Positions 24,425-37,475 of a stretch of DNA of 64,000 nucleotides are shown one piece after another. The first letter of the stretch is position 1. Each line of letters begins with the position of its first letter. This DNA is from Artemisia argyi (Eukaryota; Streptophyta; Magnoliopsida; Asterales; Asteraceae): NCBI GenBank assembly GCA_030686995.1, contig CM060709.1, positions 15,405,360 to 15,469,359 of the forward strand, written 5' to 3'. The position numbers and the translations under genes are program-made. The notes below the pieces were generated by a model, which saw only the letters and a program-made list of their open reading frames with translations, was not told the DNA's origin and ran no database searches.

Positions 24425-26464
24425 ACTGAAGCTGAGATAAGAGCCATCAATTCTACAGAAAATTGCTTAGCTCATTTTGAATCAGTTAAAAGTCAATGCA
24501 AGATTCTCTCAGATGCATGGTTTCCTACGGAGGGTACCTTTAATGCATTCTTCGGAACTGGAATGGATCGTCTAACCTTCCAAAGGAAACTCCGAGAAAA
24601 CATTGTTCAAATTGAAAAGCAAATTGAACAGGGAAGCGATTGCATGGCAGGATTTAGAGCGCTCAAGGCTCAGTTCAAAGTGTTCTTGGCATTGCATTTT
24701 AAAGCTCTCATACACTATAAATATGAAAGCACTGTATGGAGAGAGAACATCACAAGTATGGAGGTTGAAGATTTTAGAGATCAACTTGTTTCATGCCTAA
24801 ACCGCTTAGAATTTATGCTTAATGAAAGATCACTTCATCTGAGTGCTATCAAAGAACAGAAGTTGCAGATTCAAGAAGAGAAAGTTCATAAAGATGATTC
24901 ATTAAAAGCTAATGTGGTTGTCATGGAAAGCAAAGGGACAGAATCAGAAGTGCAGGATGACAACAGCAGATTGGGGAATGATAAAGATGCAGATTGTGCA
25001 GAGATCATACCCTTCTATGACTCAGAGCCCAACCTTGACAAAGGACAGATGGATGAGGAAGATTTCATACCCATCTATGACAAAGAACCGAACTTTGACA
25101 AAGAGCAAATGGTTGAGGTACAATCTACTGTTGATCATATTATGCCTGCATATGAGAAACAACAATCTGAGCAACCTAACTTCAGTAATGAAGGAGAGGT
25201 TGACCAGGATGTTGTTCAATGTCTAGTAATACATTCTGAGTCTGAGTCCTTACCTGATAATCCAATTACTGAAACATCATACCAAACTCTTGAGTCTGAA
25301 CACCTTCTTCTCAAAAAGACCATTGCCTAGTGTCATAAAGATTTTTCAAAACTAGAGGCACATTGCATCTCACTTGAACTTCAAATGCAAAACGAATCTA
25401 TAAATTCGGGCAACAATGGTCAATTTTTGAATGAACAAAGAAAACGTGTGGATACATTAGTTAAAGAAAATGAGCTTTTAAAAGGTCAAATTCAAGAAAA
25501 GGTGTTTGCACATGCTGCATTACAAAACAAATTAAGAAGACTGACTGGCCAGAGTGTGGATACTAAGTTTGCAAAACCATCAATCTTGGGGAAACAACCT
25601 TCTCAAACAAACAGAAAACAATCAGTGGTTCGACAACCAACTGCATTTAAATCTGAACGACCTAAATTTTCAAAACCTCGGTTTGCCTCCCAAGTTGTTG
25701 AGAATAACAATTTGACAAAACCAGTCACTCCACATTCTTGGCCTAAGGAAAATGCATCTGTGTCAGCTAAATCTCAACACGTGATCATACCTGGCTCATC
25801 TAGGATCAGTTCGAAAACAGTGTCTAAAACGAGCATTAAAAGTAAAGAGTTTTATGGCAAATATGACATGTACAAGAACTATGATCTAGAAAAGGCTAGG
25901 AAAATGGCACTACTTCAAAAGGATGGAATTCTAGGTTCAAAACCTCATGTGATGCCTTCCACTATAGTACAGAACACTACTTGTAGTTGCACACCAAAAC
26001 CTAAGAGTAATCAACAAACTAAAAGGAATTGGATAGCTTCTAAGAGTAGTTGCGTAAATAATCATGTTGTTTGTGCGTTAAAATATCTTCAAAAGGGAAA
26101 TTCACTTGAAAAGACTCAATCGACTAAGACAAACAAACCCGTTGAACCAAATGTCATAAGTCAGAAACCTAAGAAGTGGATCAATATAGGATGTAGGTTT
26201 TCTCAAAGAAGTGATGCTCCCACATTTCATTCAACTACATCTAAAAGGAAAACTTCTCCTAGATCTAACACTAGGTGGGTACCCACGGGTAGAATTTTCA
26301 AATCAATTGGTCTTAGGTGGATTCCTACAGGAAAGATTTTAGACAGTTGCACCAAAACTAATGTGAAACCCACAACATCTATCCCTGAGGAGAGAAAAGA
26401 AATCATTGATATAGTGTGTTCGAGTGTCAAGAAGATAATTGACACTACATCTTTATGCTTCTAA
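24422..26464 (+). pseudogene. A gag, C-terminal segment up to the lost protease
   Basis: Lies in another frame from the preceding segment and overlaps its stop (ATGA at 24422). It is open to 26464 apart from one TAG at 25328, after which the same frame continues. Blocks in order: MDRLTFQRKLRENIVQIEKQ and FRALKAQF (about 24560-24690), an acidic stretch, a coiled coil (about 25330-25560), SVDTKFAKPSILGK, and the TRWVPTGRIF/RWIPTGKIL repeat (26270-26345). From memory these are standard blocks of Asteraceae Sirevirus gag-pol polyproteins just before protease. The protease DSG motif does not follow. Confidence 0.8.
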
Positions 26465-27168
26465 CATATGGAACCCAGTTACTCTTGGGGATCCGTGTTC
26501 TCTGTTTTTCTTGTCTCTTCTTTCTTTCTTTGTAGATATAACAGGAATGGCTTCGGAACAACTCAGTTTCGGACCCAAGCTTAATGTTATGGCTTCTTAG
26601 CACAACAGCTTAGGACCCGTAATCAACCGTCTAAAAGTACTTCTGCAATGGCTTCTGAGCACAACAGCTTAGGACCCGAAACCAACCGTCTTAACTTTCC
26701 GGACTCTTCGGCTGAACCATTGCCTCTCAACCGCAAAGAATTGGAAACCTTGTTTGCTCCATTGTTTGATGATACGATTGAAAACCATCTTTCTGAGGTC
26801 TCACCAATTTCCGCTGCACATCTTGATCAACATCAAGTACCTGATATACCTCAACAAACAACAATTACTGTTGAGAGAGACGGTCCTCTAATTGCATCTT
26901 CAACAACAGCAGAACAAACCGTGTCTAACTTACAACAATCAGTTGAAGACTCCATACCTAAATCTGTTCCACAAACCGTAGAGCATGACCCAGCGGCGTT
27001 CTTTAAGCGTTCTTTAATCCGTTTGCACCTTGACATTACTGAGTCGTCTACACACAATTTGGATCCTGCTCACATGCGAGATAATTACCTCCATCAAGGT
27101 TTGTTGATTTAGTTCACCATATTGGTATGCGGTGTTTGACTCCAGATGATTTACAAAATTTTCTTTAA
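26465..27168 (+). pseudogene. A pol remnant: INT-RT linker fused to the pol C-terminus
   Basis: An open frame 26648-27112 starts MASEHNSLGPE and matches the B pol linker at 35163-35600 ([22 protein letters not shown]). After HMRDNYLHQ it jumps to the equivalent of 37240, so RT and RNase H are deleted and the last residues ([14 protein letters not shown]) lie in a shifted frame with a stop at 27166. Upstream, the first words of the linker are present in three degenerate copies (26547, 26590, 26648), the middle one with a stop. Protease and integrase are also deleted. Confidence 0.82.
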
Positions 27169-28119
27169 AACTAAGTGAGTCAAACACCTAACTTTTTTCT
27201 TTTAATAATAATAAAAAAAAAAAAAAAATCTTCTTTCTCTGTGTACAAACTTCGTAACTTCAAAACTATGTTCCTTCATTAAAACAATTTTGCTTTACTC
27301 GGTCAAAATGGAACATGTTTTGAGGGGGAGAAAGCTTTTCACAAAAATCATGAAGTTTGCACACCTCATCATAATTCTTCAAGGATAAAATGTTTCTTCA
27401 TCATTCGGATTAAGATCTCATTTTCAAAAAATTTCTATGATCTCTCGAATTAAAATGTACAAAAAGGTTTCACAAAATATATGCTAATTCGAGGGGGAGA
27501 AAATAATTTTTTTCTGCAATAATTCCAAATTTATCTAGTTTGGACTTCAAATGGAAAAGTAATTAACCTTTAATGAGTAAAGATTCACAAATGTCTTAAA
27601 CTTAGGTAAAAGGATCGTGCATGGAAAATAAAATGGGCTCTAATAAATGTTTCAACAAATGCTCTCAAAAGTTTCACACATAATTAGAAACCTCAACGAA
27701 TCAGACTTACGATTTTTTTTCCTCGATTTCTTTTCATTTGTGAGTTTCTAATTTCTTCATGGTTGTTGTCTAATCATTCCCTAAATGTTTCAAGTGTTTT
27801 CAACGGTCAAAAAGGCATAATCAGAAACTAGGGTTTATGTAATTATCGATCAGGGCTTTCAATTTTATGTGTTTAGTCTAATTAACTAGTTTATATAGCT
27901 TTAGAGAACACTAAAGAATGTTCGATTGGTTTAGTTGCTCGATTAGGAACATCATAGGTTTAGAATCATGTGATTTAGGGTTTAAGATGTCGATGTCTTT
28001 GCTGCTATTACTAGGACGTTTGTTTGTTTAATATTCAGGCATTATGATGCTATCAAGTGTGCTTAGACTCAAATCATAACCCCTAACCATTATCATAATT
28101 GGATAATCTCGAGTGATAG
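27169..28119 (+). other. A spacer after pol, interrupted by B
   Basis: No ORF. It holds an A-tract at about 27210-27228, two internal polypurine motifs GAGGGGGAGAAA (27322 and 27491), and sequence resembling the 37.9-38.3 kb spacer of B (for example GGTTTATG and TTAGGTTT phrases). It ends with GATAG (28115-28119), the left target duplication of B. Confidence 0.75.
28115..28119. other. Target-site duplication of B, left copy (GATAG)
   Basis: GATAG directly before the B 5' LTR; repeated at 46225-46229 after the 3' LTR. Confidence 0.93.
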
Positions 28120-28465
28120 TGTTGGAACCATAGTTTTACTATTTTATCAAGTCTCGGTCATTACATTTTGTAATAGGTTGCTTAGTTTATTTTACTTATT
28201 TAGTATTTGTTACAAGGCTTAAGTGTTAAAGCCCCATGGGCCTTAAAGCCCACGTTTTTATGAAAGGAAGGAGGAAGGGAGTGTTGCCCTAGTCCTCCTC
28301 CTATAAATACCATGCTAATGTACTCATTATAATTGTTGGTTATTAGATTACCTTAAGGAAACTCTTGCACTTTTATCTTTCTTATTATCTTATAATCAAC
28401 CAAGTCTATTTCTCATCTCATTTCTCTTTATATCATACTTGTGTTTACTAAATGGTGACCTAACA
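28120..28465 (+). repeat. B 5' LTR (346 bp)
   Basis: TGTTGGAACC to GTGACCTAACA. TATA box CTATAAATAC at 28301-28310. A GC-rich palindromic stretch (CCCATGGGCC/TTAAAGCCC) lies about 60 bp upstream of the TATA box. Confidence 0.97.
28302..28309 (+). promoter_or_regulatory. TATA box of the B 5' LTR
   Basis: TATAAATA preceded by CCTCCTCC; it should set transcription start about 30 bp downstream (about 28335), leaving R and U5 in the transcript. The identical box in the 3' LTR is at 46061. Confidence 0.8.
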
Positions 28466-28467
28466 AG

Positions 28468-28480
28468 TGGTATCATTCGC
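28468..28480 (+). other. Primer-binding site of B
   Basis: TGGTATCATTCGC, two bases after the LTR; TGGTATCA matches initiator methionine tRNA. Confidence 0.88.
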
Positions 28481-28813
28481 CTACTAGAAGTTTGAAGTGT
28501 ATTTCTCTTGGTAACGTGGGGATTTGGTGCTTATTCTTCATCTTTTTGCATTTTTCTTTGTTTCTTTCACTCAAATCTTGAAGCTTGGATAAGTTTCAAG
28601 GTTGATATAGTGATTTGAAGCTTAGTTGTTGCATAAAGTTGTGATTTTTTAAGGTTTTTTTTTGGTTTTATAGCTTATTTGATATTGGAAAACTAGTTTT
28701 TGGTAGTTACATTTCATAAAGTTAAGGTTTTCTAAGTATTGGTGAAGTTATTTGATCAAAAGTACCTTATTTTTTAAGCATTTTCTCATCAAAAAGTCAT
28801 ATTTTGAGGTGAA

Positions 28814-29350
28814 CAGTACGTTTTACGCGTAAAGTGGTCGGAAAAGTACTATTTCCAGCTGTCTACAGTGTTTTTTGGTCGGTTTACGCATTAATTTAGC
28901 TAAAACCCTTTTCTTACGCGTAAAATAGACTAAAACCCTTTTCTTACGCGTAATATTAGCCAAAACCCTGATCTTACGCGCAAACTGCTTCTTTACGCAT
29001 TAAATCCTACGCGTAAGTGTGATTCTACGCATAAGTCTGAGTTACGCGTAACTTGCCAAAGTTTACGCGTAAAGCTTCATCTACGATCTTCTTCTTGTGC
29101 TACGGTGACTCAGTACTTCCCTAGCTTGGATAAGTTAGTGGAATACTTCGACTACGGATATCTTTCAAGCTTGGATAAGTTTGAACGATTTGTTTGGTTG
29201 TTTCAACCTTACGCATAAGTCTAAATTTACGCATAAGCATAAGCTTACGCGTAAAGAGGAAACTTACGCATAAACTAGAAAGTTTACGCATAAACCTACT
29301 CTTTACGCATAACTTACAGTTTACGCGTAAAATTAAGTTACGCGTAAGAT
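28814..29350 (+). repeat. TTACGCGTAA motif array in the B leader
   Basis: Roughly twenty copies of the palindrome TTACGCGTAA or close forms (TTACGCATAA, TTACGCATTAA) in about 540 bp ending about 90 bp before the gag ATG. Spacing varies from about 10 to 60 bp. The variant ACGCAT is what deamination of a methylated CpG would give from ACGCGT. The core ACGCGT fits the plant CGCG box bound by CAMTA factors; that link is an inference. Confidence 0.9.
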
Positions 29351-29440
29351 TTAAACTTACCCCAAGGATTTTGCAACTTTCACAAAGGAACGTGCATTTC
29401 AATCTTCTACAAAGATCCATTTCTACACAAGTGTTCTAAG

Positions 29441-32400
29441 ATGTCTCAACCACCTAATCACTACTTCCCTCACTCTTATCCTCAGCAACAACAACCTCAG
29501 CAGTATCAGCAACAACAACCTCAGCAGTATCAGCAACAACAATACCTTCCGCACATAATGAATCAACAACCTCCTAAATACAATCCACAACAACATTACC
29601 TGATGATGCAGCAACAGCTCATTCCTCAACAACAACCATATCAAGTGCCACAACAAAACACTCAGTTTTCCTCCAAACAACCTCACTGGTTTGACAGAAT
29701 GTGTGAAGTTATTACAACTCAACAATCCCGACATGAGGCAGGATCACTTGAAACACCTCCAATGCTAACACCTGGTAACTATGTGCAATGGTCAAGTCGA
29801 TTCCTACGCTTTCTTGAACTAAAGAAACCTCATGGGCACTTCTTAAAGCAAGTGATACTTGAAGGACCATTTGAGTGGCCAACAAGATTTGAAGCTGGTG
29901 ATCCTAATGCTGATCCTCCACGTCCTCCTGGTGATAGACCTCTTCCAGAATCTGCACTCACTGAAGAACAGAAACTACATCGTGAAGCTGATCAGTATGC
30001 AATGGCTTATATACTTCAAGGTATACCTAATCCGATCTATCGCAGTGTCGATGCTCAGAAAACAGCCAAAGCAATGTGGGAACACGTTCATCTCCTCATG
30101 GAAGGCACTCAATTGAATAAAGATGACATGGAATCCAAGCTTTACATGGAATACACTGACATCACAATTGAACCTGGAGAGTCACTTGAATCCTACTATC
30201 ATCGTTTCACAAATGTTGTCAATGATCTGGAACGTCACAAAATCACTGTACCAAGGATCGCTGTGAACTCCAAATTTGTTGGTAGTCTTGGCCCTGATTG
30301 GCATAAATATGTGACATTTGTTCGTCAAACGAAGAATCTTCATGATGCTCCATATGGCTTGTTGTATGACTTTCTGAAACACCACGAACCTGAAGTGGAA
30401 AAAGATCGAGCTCTACGAGGAGGATACACACCAACTTCAACACCAAATTCTTTGGCTCTCGTAGCTCAATCTAACTATGCTCAATCACCAATGTCAAATC
30501 ATGCATATGTTCAAGAGCAGAACTACTTCAGTTATCCACAATCTTCCACCTCGAACCTAATGGTCCCTTATGATTCATCTCCACAAGATTCTTCTACTCA
30601 ACTTGTTCCGTCAAACAACAATGATGCTGTGTACTACTCCAACTGCCATGATGATGACGATGATGACTTTAATACGTTGAATCAGGGACTTGCTCTTATT
30701 GCTCGTGCTTTCAGCAAGTTCTCCAATAAAACAAACAACCGTCAACGTTCATCTTCTAACACCAGGAATCAAGCTGTTGTCAATGATGGACGAGTGGAAA
30801 TTCAGAATCGAAATTATGGCAGATCTGCTTCAGGAAGTTCTTCAGGAAGTTATGGGAATGGTCAGAGGTTTGGTAACAATGGAGGTTTCAGGAACAACTC
30901 AGCATCTTCTCAACAAAGGTCTGACTCTGTTGCTACAAGGAACTCCAACTCAGGGAATGCAGTTTGGTGCTACAATTGTAATGAACAAGGTCATATTGCT
31001 ACAGCATGTCCTAAACCGAGAACTCGGGGTAGTAAGTTCCACAAGCAGGCATTACTCATGGCTCTTCAGGATGAAAAAGATGGACATTTCCCTGAACAAG
31101 ACAACAACTTCATGTCAAATGTGCACAACGATGATGACATGGAAGATCTGGAAGCCAATGCTGCTGTGATGCTTATGGCCAACATGCAGGAACTTAAGCT
31201 CAATGATTCAGGTCCAGTGTATGACACTGACGGCTTGTCTCAGGTACATGACCTCAATGAATGCTTCATTAATGAAATAGTCTCACCTTCTGCTTATGAA
31301 TCAGATATGGCGCAAGTTGTTCCATCTAAATCATCTTCATCATTTCATACAGATGAACAAATAAACACAGTTGTCATATTTGATGATGACACAGTTGTTT
31401 CATTTGATGATCCTATTGAGAATGATAAACATGATCATTTTGAACAACATGAACCATCATTTGATCCAGACCCTGATCTCATATTGTTATCAAAACAACT
31501 GGATGCTCAACAATTGCAAATAATAAAATGCAACGAGAAAAACAAAGTTTTGAAAGAACAAAATGCGTCACTTGCAAGAGATATTGAATGTTATAAAATT
31601 CAGCTTTCTAATCAGGAAGACAAGATTAAACATGCAAAAAGTTTTGAAAAAGCTTTTCACGATTCCTACAACAAAGAACAAGATCTTCAACGCAAAATGC
31701 AAGATTTAATCGAGTCAAACGGAAAGTTGATTTCAAAACTCGAAAGTGAAAAGAGTGAATTGAAAATGCAAGTCATACGTCTTCAAACAGAACTTTCAAA
31801 AACAGAAACAGAATTGTCAAGTTGTCAAAAAGATTTTTGTGAACATAAAATACGAAAAAGGAAGTATATAGATAACTTACTCGGTGATATTGTTGATCTT
31901 GAAAAACAATTGAAAGAATTTCGTAACATTGTGTACAAACACGGGAACTCTGTCACTACAATTCAGAAATTTACTTTAAAACCGAGACCCGGTACTGGAT
32001 TTGCACTTGGCGATTACAATTCAATGTTTCTTCATAATGCATTCAAAGATGTTCCAAAAATTTACAGTATGGATTATTTGCTTGATAATTCGATTGTGCG
32101 TGCTGTTGTTTTTGATACTGAGGAAGAAGAAGAACTTGAAGACGAGAGTCGGTCAAAAATGAGTAATGTTGAATATTGCACACCATATGACTATTCAAAA
32201 AATCCAGTCAAGTTCGTTACTCAAAAGGATTTACCTGAGAAATCATGGTTTATCGAAGAGTCGTATGTTTCATCTCACAATGAGGCCCCTGTCCAAACTG
32301 TAGCACAAGTAAATGGTCCTTTACCCTCGTCCGGTGAACTTACACGTTTACCAAAATGTCGTGTCTTAAATTATTTCAAAACTTTTATGGAAGACCTTGA

Positions 32401-33913
32401 TATTTTGGAGGAAACAATTGAACGCAATTCTGAAATTAAAATTGAAACTTTTCAATCCGCTTACGAGCGAGAAAAGAGAGATATTTTTCAAAAACAAATG
32501 AAACCAATTGTTCAACACCTCCGTCTCTGTGCTACACGTTGGGATCAGGAACTTCAAAAGGAGGTCAAAAATATGATAAACGTTTTTGACACTGCTGAAA
32601 ATGAGATTTTGGCTCAAAAGTTACAAACCAAAGTTTTCAAAAATGATGCTGATCGACTCTTGGAACAAGTTCTCTGTGCTGATATTTTGTCTGTTATCAT
32701 GAATGATCTCTATAATTCTGGTACTTCTATGCTTAAGCATGATCATTGTGTTGATAATAACTTGTTGAATGAGGAAATTGAGACACTGAAACATGAGAAT
32801 GATAATCTGAGGAAAAAGAATGATGATGTGACAAAACAGTTTTCAAAACAAATCAGTTTACTCAATCAAAGGCTTGAATGGTGTCAAGCTAAAAGTCTTG
32901 AAAGGGAATTGAAGTTTCAAAGTCACAATGTTTCAAACTCTTGTCAACTTTGCAAAAACAATGAGTCTTTAAAAGGTTTGTGTCTGAAATACGAGAAAGA
33001 AATTGCGAAGTTAAAAATTGAAAATGACGAATTTCTACAAAACCACATAGACATCAAATATTGCAATGGTATACTTGAGTCAAACATTCAGGATAAGAAT
33101 CACATCATCATTGAGTTAAAAGAGAAAATAAAGATACTTGAAAAAGGAAAGATGGTTGACACCACGGTGATCGCACCAGGAATGTATAAATTAGACAAAA
33201 CTGATAAAGGAAAGGTTGTTCAAAATACTAATGTTGCAAACTCCACTTCTACAGGACTAGTCTCCCCTACTAGCGTTAGCAGACCCAAGCGAAACAGTAA
33301 AAAGAAGAATAGGCTCTGGCAACGTAAGCGAGGACAACTAGAAGCTCAAGAAGTAGAAGACCAACTTAGGAATTTGAATAACACTCATGTTGCATCAGAT
33401 TTAGATTCTAATCTGGCAAATTGTAATCAAAATCTAAATGTAACGAATGATGAACCTTTGAATGTTTTGAATATTAATGCATCTTGTGTGTTTTGTCGTA
33501 AAAGCGTTTCATCTGGTGATCATACTAAATGTATAGCTAATTCTCTACTTCATCGTCATAAGAAACGTAGGACACGCATTCCTTCTAGGCCCACTACTGC
33601 CTCTAAGTCTATCTTAGGAAAGCCGCCTTCTACGGTTTCTAGTGAAGTTGATGTTAACCCCATAGGTGCAGAGAACAAGTCTAGGAATCAGCCAAACACT
33701 AGTGAATACACCATTAAGAAAGCTCGAACTAGTTGGAATTGGCAACGTTGGTTACAACACAAACCTGATTTTAAATGGATTCCTAAATTATTGAATACTT
33801 GTGCTTCTAACCAACTGGAACCCGCAGTTTCTTTGGGTTCCACCCTTACTTCTGTTCCATCCGTGTCCTCCTCTTGTGATGCAGGTGGTGCAGATTGTTC
33901 TCTGGATTGTTGA
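29441..33913 (+). CDS. gag: B gag polyprotein (1490 aa)
   Basis: Capsid and nucleocapsid precursor of the retrotransposon. ATG at 29441 follows the motif array. Residues 1-85 are very rich in Q and P; about 95-330 form the Copia gag (UBN2-type) domain with the block [24 protein letters not shown] zinc knuckle with C510, C513, H518 and C523 ([15 protein letters not shown]) binds RNA in this family. Residues about 680-815 and 1110-1245 are predicted coiled coil by heptad pattern. It is much longer than ordinary Copia gags, as usual for Sireviruses. The frame ends TGA TAG at 33911-33916, just where the protease motif starts in the +1 frame. No other stop was seen over 4.5 kb. Confidence 0.93.
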   Translation: MSQPPNHYFPHSYPQQQQPQQYQQQQPQQYQQQQYLPHIMNQQPPKYNPQQHYLMMQQQLIPQQQPYQVPQQNTQFSSKQPHWFDRMCEVITTQQSRHEAGSLETPPMLTPGNYVQWSSRFLRFLELKKPHGHFLKQVILEGPFEWPTRFEAGDPNADPPRPPGDRPLPESALTEEQKLHREADQYAMAYILQGIPNPIYRSVDAQKTAKAMWEHVHLLMEGTQLNKDDMESKLYMEYTDITIEPGESLESYYHRFTNVVNDLERHKITVPRIAVNSKFVGSLGPDWHKYVTFVRQTKNLHDAPYGLLYDFLKHHEPEVEKDRALRGGYTPTSTPNSLALVAQSNYAQSPMSNHAYVQEQNYFSYPQSSTSNLMVPYDSSPQDSSTQLVPSNNNDAVYYSNCHDDDDDDFNTLNQGLALIARAFSKFSNKTNNRQRSSSNTRNQAVVNDGRVEIQNRNYGRSASGSSSGSYGNGQRFGNNGGFRNNSASSQQRSDSVATRNSNSGNAVWCYNCNEQGHIATACPKPRTRGSKFHKQALLMALQDEKDGHFPEQDNNFMSNVHNDDDMEDLEANAAVMLMANMQELKLNDSGPVYDTDGLSQVHDLNECFINEIVSPSAYESDMAQVVPSKSSSSFHTDEQINTVVIFDDDTVVSFDDPIENDKHDHFEQHEPSFDPDPDLILLSKQLDAQQLQIIKCNEKNKVLKEQNASLARDIECYKIQLSNQEDKIKHAKSFEKAFHDSYNKEQDLQRKMQDLIESNGKLISKLESEKSELKMQVIRLQTELSKTETELSSCQKDFCEHKIRKRKYIDNLLGDIVDLEKQLKEFRNIVYKHGNSVTTIQKFTLKPRPGTGFALGDYNSMFLHNAFKDVPKIYSMDYLLDNSIVRAVVFDTEEEEELEDESRSKMSNVEYCTPYDYSKNPVKFVTQKDLPEKSWFIEESYVSSHNEAPVQTVAQVNGPLPSSGELTRLPKCRVLNYFKTFMEDLDILEETIERNSEIKIETFQSAYEREKRDIFQKQMKPIVQHLRLCATRWDQELQKEVKNMINVFDTAENEILAQKLQTKVFKNDADRLLEQVLCADILSVIMNDLYNSGTSMLKHDHCVDNNLLNEEIETLKHENDNLRKKNDDVTKQFSKQISLLNQRLEWCQAKSLERELKFQSHNVSNSCQLCKNNESLKGLCLKYEKEIAKLKIENDEFLQNHIDIKYCNGILESNIQDKNHIIIELKEKIKILEKGKMVDTTVIAPGMYKLDKTDKGKVVQNTNVANSTSTGLVSPTSVSRPKRNSKKKNRLWQRKRGQLEAQEVEDQLRNLNNTHVASDLDSNLANCNQNLNVTNDEPLNVLNINASCVFCRKSVSSGDHTKCIANSLLHRHKKRRTRIPSRPTTASKSILGKPPSTVSSEVDVNPIGAENKSRNQPNTSEYTIKKARTSWNWQRWLQHKPDFKWIPKLLNTCASNQLEPAVSLGSTLTSVPSVSSSCDAGGADCSLDC

Positions 33914-36900
33914 TAGCGGATGCACCCGACATATGACAGGCAATCTCAAACTGTTACACAACTTTGTCTCAAAGTTCATTGGTACTGTCAGATTCGGGAA
34001 TGATCATTACGCTTTAATCATGGGGTATGGTGACTTTATCAGTGGGAACATCGAAATAAGCCGTGTTTATTATGTGGAAGGCCTTGGACACAACCTTTTC
34101 TCTGTTGGTCAATTCTGTGATGGGGATCTAGAAGTTGCATTTCGTGAGAAAACTTGCTTTGTTCGTGACTTACAAGGAAACGATCTTATGTCTGGCTCCC
34201 GTGGTTCCAATCTTTACACAATTTCAATGTCAGATATGATTGCAACATCTCCGATATGTCTTCTCTCCAAAGCTGAATCGACTAAATCTTGGTTATGGCA
34301 CAAACGTCTTTCGCACTTGAATTTCCGAACCATGACTGACCTTGCTCGTTATAAACTTGTCGATGGATTTCCAAGATTCCGTTTTACCAAAGATCACTTA
34401 TGTCCAGCCTGTGAACAAGGTAAAAGTACTCGTGCTCATTTTCCTTCAAAACCTGAACACAGTACGAATCATGTTCTACAACTGCTTCATATGGATTTGT
34501 GTGGACCGATGCGTGTTCAAAGTATCAACGGTAAACGCTACATACTAGTAATCGTCGATGATTTTTCCAGATGGACTTGGGTTTATTTTCTACGAAGTAA
34601 AGATCAGGCTCCTTCTATGATCATCACCTTTCTCACTAAAATTCAAGTTCAGTTACGCAACACGGTCCGAATAGTCAGAACTGACAATGGAACTGAATTC
34701 AAGAATCAGACACTTAGGTCTTATTATGAGAAAGTGGGAATTGAACATCAAACATCTATTCCTAGAAGCCCAGAACAGAATGGAGTTGTTGAAAGACGCA
34801 ACAGGACGTTAGTGGAAGCTGCTAGAACTATGTTGATTAATGCTCAATTACCTGATTATTTGTGGGCAGAAGCTGTTTCAACCGCATGCTATACTCAAAA
34901 CCGTTGTATGATCACAAAACGTCATCGCAAAACACCATATCAAATTGTTCACAAAAGGAAACCGAACATCGATTACTTTCATGTTTTTGGAGCACTCTGC
35001 TATCCGAAAAATGATCGTGATGATTTAGGTAAACTCAAAGCTAAGGCAGACATCGGAGTGTTCGTTGGATATTGTGAAAATTCCAAAGGTTTTCGGATAT
35101 GGAATCGTCGAACAAGAGAAATTCAAGAAACCATTCACGCTAATTTCGATGACCTCACCCAAATGGCTTCTGAGCAACACAGCTTAGGACCCGAATTTAA
35201 CCGTCTTAACTCTCCGGCATCTTCAGCTGAACCATTGCCACTCAACCGCAAAGAATTGGAAACCTTGTTTGCTCCACTATTTGATGATACAATTGAATAC
35301 CGTCCTACTGAGGTCCCACCTAATTCCGCTGCTCAACCTGACAATGTTCATGTACCAGAATCACCTCAACAAACTTCAACAACTGTTGAGAGAGACGGTC
35401 CTCCAATTGCTTCACCATCTACAGTAGAACACACTGTTTCTAATTCCCGCCACTCAGCTGAAGATCCAACACCACTATCAGTTCCACAATCCGCAGAGCA
35501 TGATCCTGAAGCGTTCTTCAATCCGTTTGCACCAGCTACTACAGTTCCTGATATAGCTGAGTCGTCAACACGCAACTTGGATCCTGCCAACATGCGAGAT
35601 ACATATCAACTACACCCTTCAACACACAAATGGACCCGAGACCATCCTCTAGTTCATATTATTGGCCATCCAGATGCACCTGTTATGACAAGACAACGAC
35701 TTCACACAGATGGCGAAACTTGCATCTACGCACTCACAGTTTGTCATGAAGAACCCAAGAACATTAAAGATGCAATGACTTATGACAACTGGATTGAATC
35801 TATGCAAGAGGAATTTCAGCAATTCATAAGATTAGAAGTCTGGGAATTAGTTGAAAGGCCTGACGGAGTCTTTGTCATTGGGTTAAAATGGATATGGAAG
35901 AATAAGCTTGATGCTGAAGGCACTGTCATACGGAACAAATCACGTCTGGTAGCGAAAGGATACTCTCAACTGGAAGGTCTAGATTTTGCTGAATCCTTTG
36001 CTCCAGTGGCTAGACATGAAGCTGTTCGGATCTTTTTGGCCTATGCTGCACACCGGAACATGGTTGTCTTCCAAATGGATGTCAAAACAGCATTTCTCAA
36101 TGGAGAACTCCGTGAAGAAGTTTATGTTAGCCAACCGGAAGGCTTCGTTGATCCTGAGCGTCCTAATCATGTTTACCGACTCAAAAAGGCACTCTACGGA
36201 CTCAAGCAAGCCCCACGGGCGTGGTATGACAAACTGTCTACTTTCTTATTAGCCAATAAATTTTCTAAAGGCTCGGTGGATCCCACACTCTTTACAAAAA
36301 CCTACGGGGAGGACTTACTTGTTGTTCAAATATATGTCGATGACATCATTTTTGCCTCAACAAAAAGAAGTTACTCTAATGATTTTGCAAAATTAATGAA
36401 AGATAATTTTGAAATGTCCATGATGGGTGAACTTTCGTTCTTTCTAGGACTTCAAGTTCATCAATCACCCCGTGGAATTTTTATAAATCAGTCTAAATAT
36501 GCTCTTGAAATTTTGAAGAAACATGGAATGATGTCTTGTGATACTTATAATACACCAATGGGCTATACCACAAAACTAGATGCTGATTTGCATGGGACTC
36601 CTGTTGACCCTACCAAATACCGAAGTATGATTGGGTCCCTCATGTATCTCACAGCTAGTAGACCTGATATAGTATTTGCTGTCTTTATGTGCTCCCGCTA
36701 TCAGTCAAGACCAACTGAAAAACACCTCAGTGAGGTCAAGAGAATCCTTCGATACATAAAGGGAACCATTAATTTGGGGATCTGGTATCCGAAGGATTCT
36801 GGCTTTGAACTAATTGCTTTTTCAGATGCTGACCATGCAGGATGCTTAGACACACGCAAAAGTACATCTGGTGGATTACAATTTCTTGGAGACAAACTTG

Positions 36901-37310
36901 TGTCATGGCAATCTAAGAAGCAGGACTGCACCTCACTGTCATCAACAGAATCTGAATACGTAGCCATGTCTGCCTGTTGTGCTCAAGTCATCTGGATGAG
37001 ATCACAACTTAAGGACTATGGCTACCTATTCAACAAGATTCCTATCTACTGTGATTCCAAAAGTGCTATTGCCATCTCCTGCAACACAGTACATCACTGC
37101 AAATCCAAACACATCGATCTCCGATACCATTTCATCAAAGAGCATGTGGAAAGGGGCACAGTTGAACTTTATTTTGTTGGAACTGAGTACCAGTTGGCGG
37201 ACTTACTTACCAAATCCTTGGCACCATCCAGGTTTGCTAGTCTCGTTCACCAGATTGGTATGCGATGTTTGACTCCAGAGGATCTGGAAAAGTTTTTAAA
37301 ATACAAGTGA
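33795..37310 (+). CDS. pol: B pol polyprotein (PR-INT-RT-RNase H), +1 frame relative to gag
   Basis: Open frame from 33795 to the TGA at 37308; no ATG start, so it must be made as a gag-pol fusion. Numbering from 33801: protease D38-S39-G40 in [16 protein letters not shown]-pre-integrase zinc region with WHKRLSHLN and CPACEQGK; integrase catalytic D232, D295 and E331 with the expected 35-residue spacing in the last pair; a linker starting MASEQ (about 455-600); RT with [19 protein letters not shown] and YVDD at 845-848; RNase H with D1009 in SDADHAGC and later residues CDSKSAI. Every catalytic residue I can check is present. The gag overlap is about 119 nt; expression needs a frameshift unless a one-base indel broke a single ORF. 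Confidence 0.92.
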   Translation: MLVLLTNWNPQFLWVPPLLLFHPCPPLVMQVVQIVLWIVDSGCTRHMTGNLKLLHNFVSKFIGTVRFGNDHYALIMGYGDFISGNIEISRVYYVEGLGHNLFSVGQFCDGDLEVAFREKTCFVRDLQGNDLMSGSRGSNLYTISMSDMIATSPICLLSKAESTKSWLWHKRLSHLNFRTMTDLARYKLVDGFPRFRFTKDHLCPACEQGKSTRAHFPSKPEHSTNHVLQLLHMDLCGPMRVQSINGKRYILVIVDDFSRWTWVYFLRSKDQAPSMIITFLTKIQVQLRNTVRIVRTDNGTEFKNQTLRSYYEKVGIEHQTSIPRSPEQNGVVERRNRTLVEAARTMLINAQLPDYLWAEAVSTACYTQNRCMITKRHRKTPYQIVHKRKPNIDYFHVFGALCYPKNDRDDLGKLKAKADIGVFVGYCENSKGFRIWNRRTREIQETIHANFDDLTQMASEQHSLGPEFNRLNSPASSAEPLPLNRKELETLFAPLFDDTIEYRPTEVPPNSAAQPDNVHVPESPQQTSTTVERDGPPIASPSTVEHTVSNSRHSAEDPTPLSVPQSAEHDPEAFFNPFAPATTVPDIAESSTRNLDPANMRDTYQLHPSTHKWTRDHPLVHIIGHPDAPVMTRQRLHTDGETCIYALTVCHEEPKNIKDAMTYDNWIESMQEEFQQFIRLEVWELVERPDGVFVIGLKWIWKNKLDAEGTVIRNKSRLVAKGYSQLEGLDFAESFAPVARHEAVRIFLAYAAHRNMVVFQMDVKTAFLNGELREEVYVSQPEGFVDPERPNHVYRLKKALYGLKQAPRAWYDKLSTFLLANKFSKGSVDPTLFTKTYGEDLLVVQIYVDDIIFASTKRSYSNDFAKLMKDNFEMSMMGELSFFLGLQVHQSPRGIFINQSKYALEILKKHGMMSCDTYNTPMGYTTKLDADLHGTPVDPTKYRSMIGSLMYLTASRPDIVFAVFMCSRYQSRPTEKHLSEVKRILRYIKGTINLGIWYPKDSGFELIAFSDADHAGCLDTRKSTSGGLQFLGDKLVSWQSKKQDCTSLSSTESEYVAMSACCAQVIWMRSQLKDYGYLFNKIPIYCDSKSAIAISCNTVHHCKSKHIDLRYHFIKEHVERGTVELYFVGTEYQLADLLTKSLAPSRFASLVHQIGMRCLTPEDLEKFLKYK

Positions 37311-37349
37311 TTGTCAAACATCAAAACTATCTTTGTAAATATTTTTTCT

Positions 37350-37398
<49 letters not shown>

Positions 37399-37463
37399 CA
37401 AGTATAAATCTCTTTCAACTCTAATTTGTTCTAAAAACGTTTCAATCATTTAAAATTAGTGTT

Positions 37464-37475
37464 GAGGGGGAGAAA
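37464..37475 (+). other. Internal polypurine tract 1 of B
   Basis: GAGGGGGAGAAA, sharing AGGGGGAG with the 3' polypurine tract. A second copy lies at 37639-37648 (CGAGGGGGAG). Confidence 0.65.

Noticed and set aside
28814..29350. CRISPR-like spacing of the TTACGCGTAA motif
   Set aside because: Irregular spacing, very short repeat and a plant retrotransposon context; not a CRISPR array.
29121..29439. Frames on both strands across the B leader
   Set aside because: Repetitive R/L-rich translations of the TTACGCGTAA array.
33788..33979. Minus-strand frame over the gag-pol overlap and other short antisense frames within gag, pol and ORF3
   Set aside because: Shadows of the strong plus-strand coding regions.
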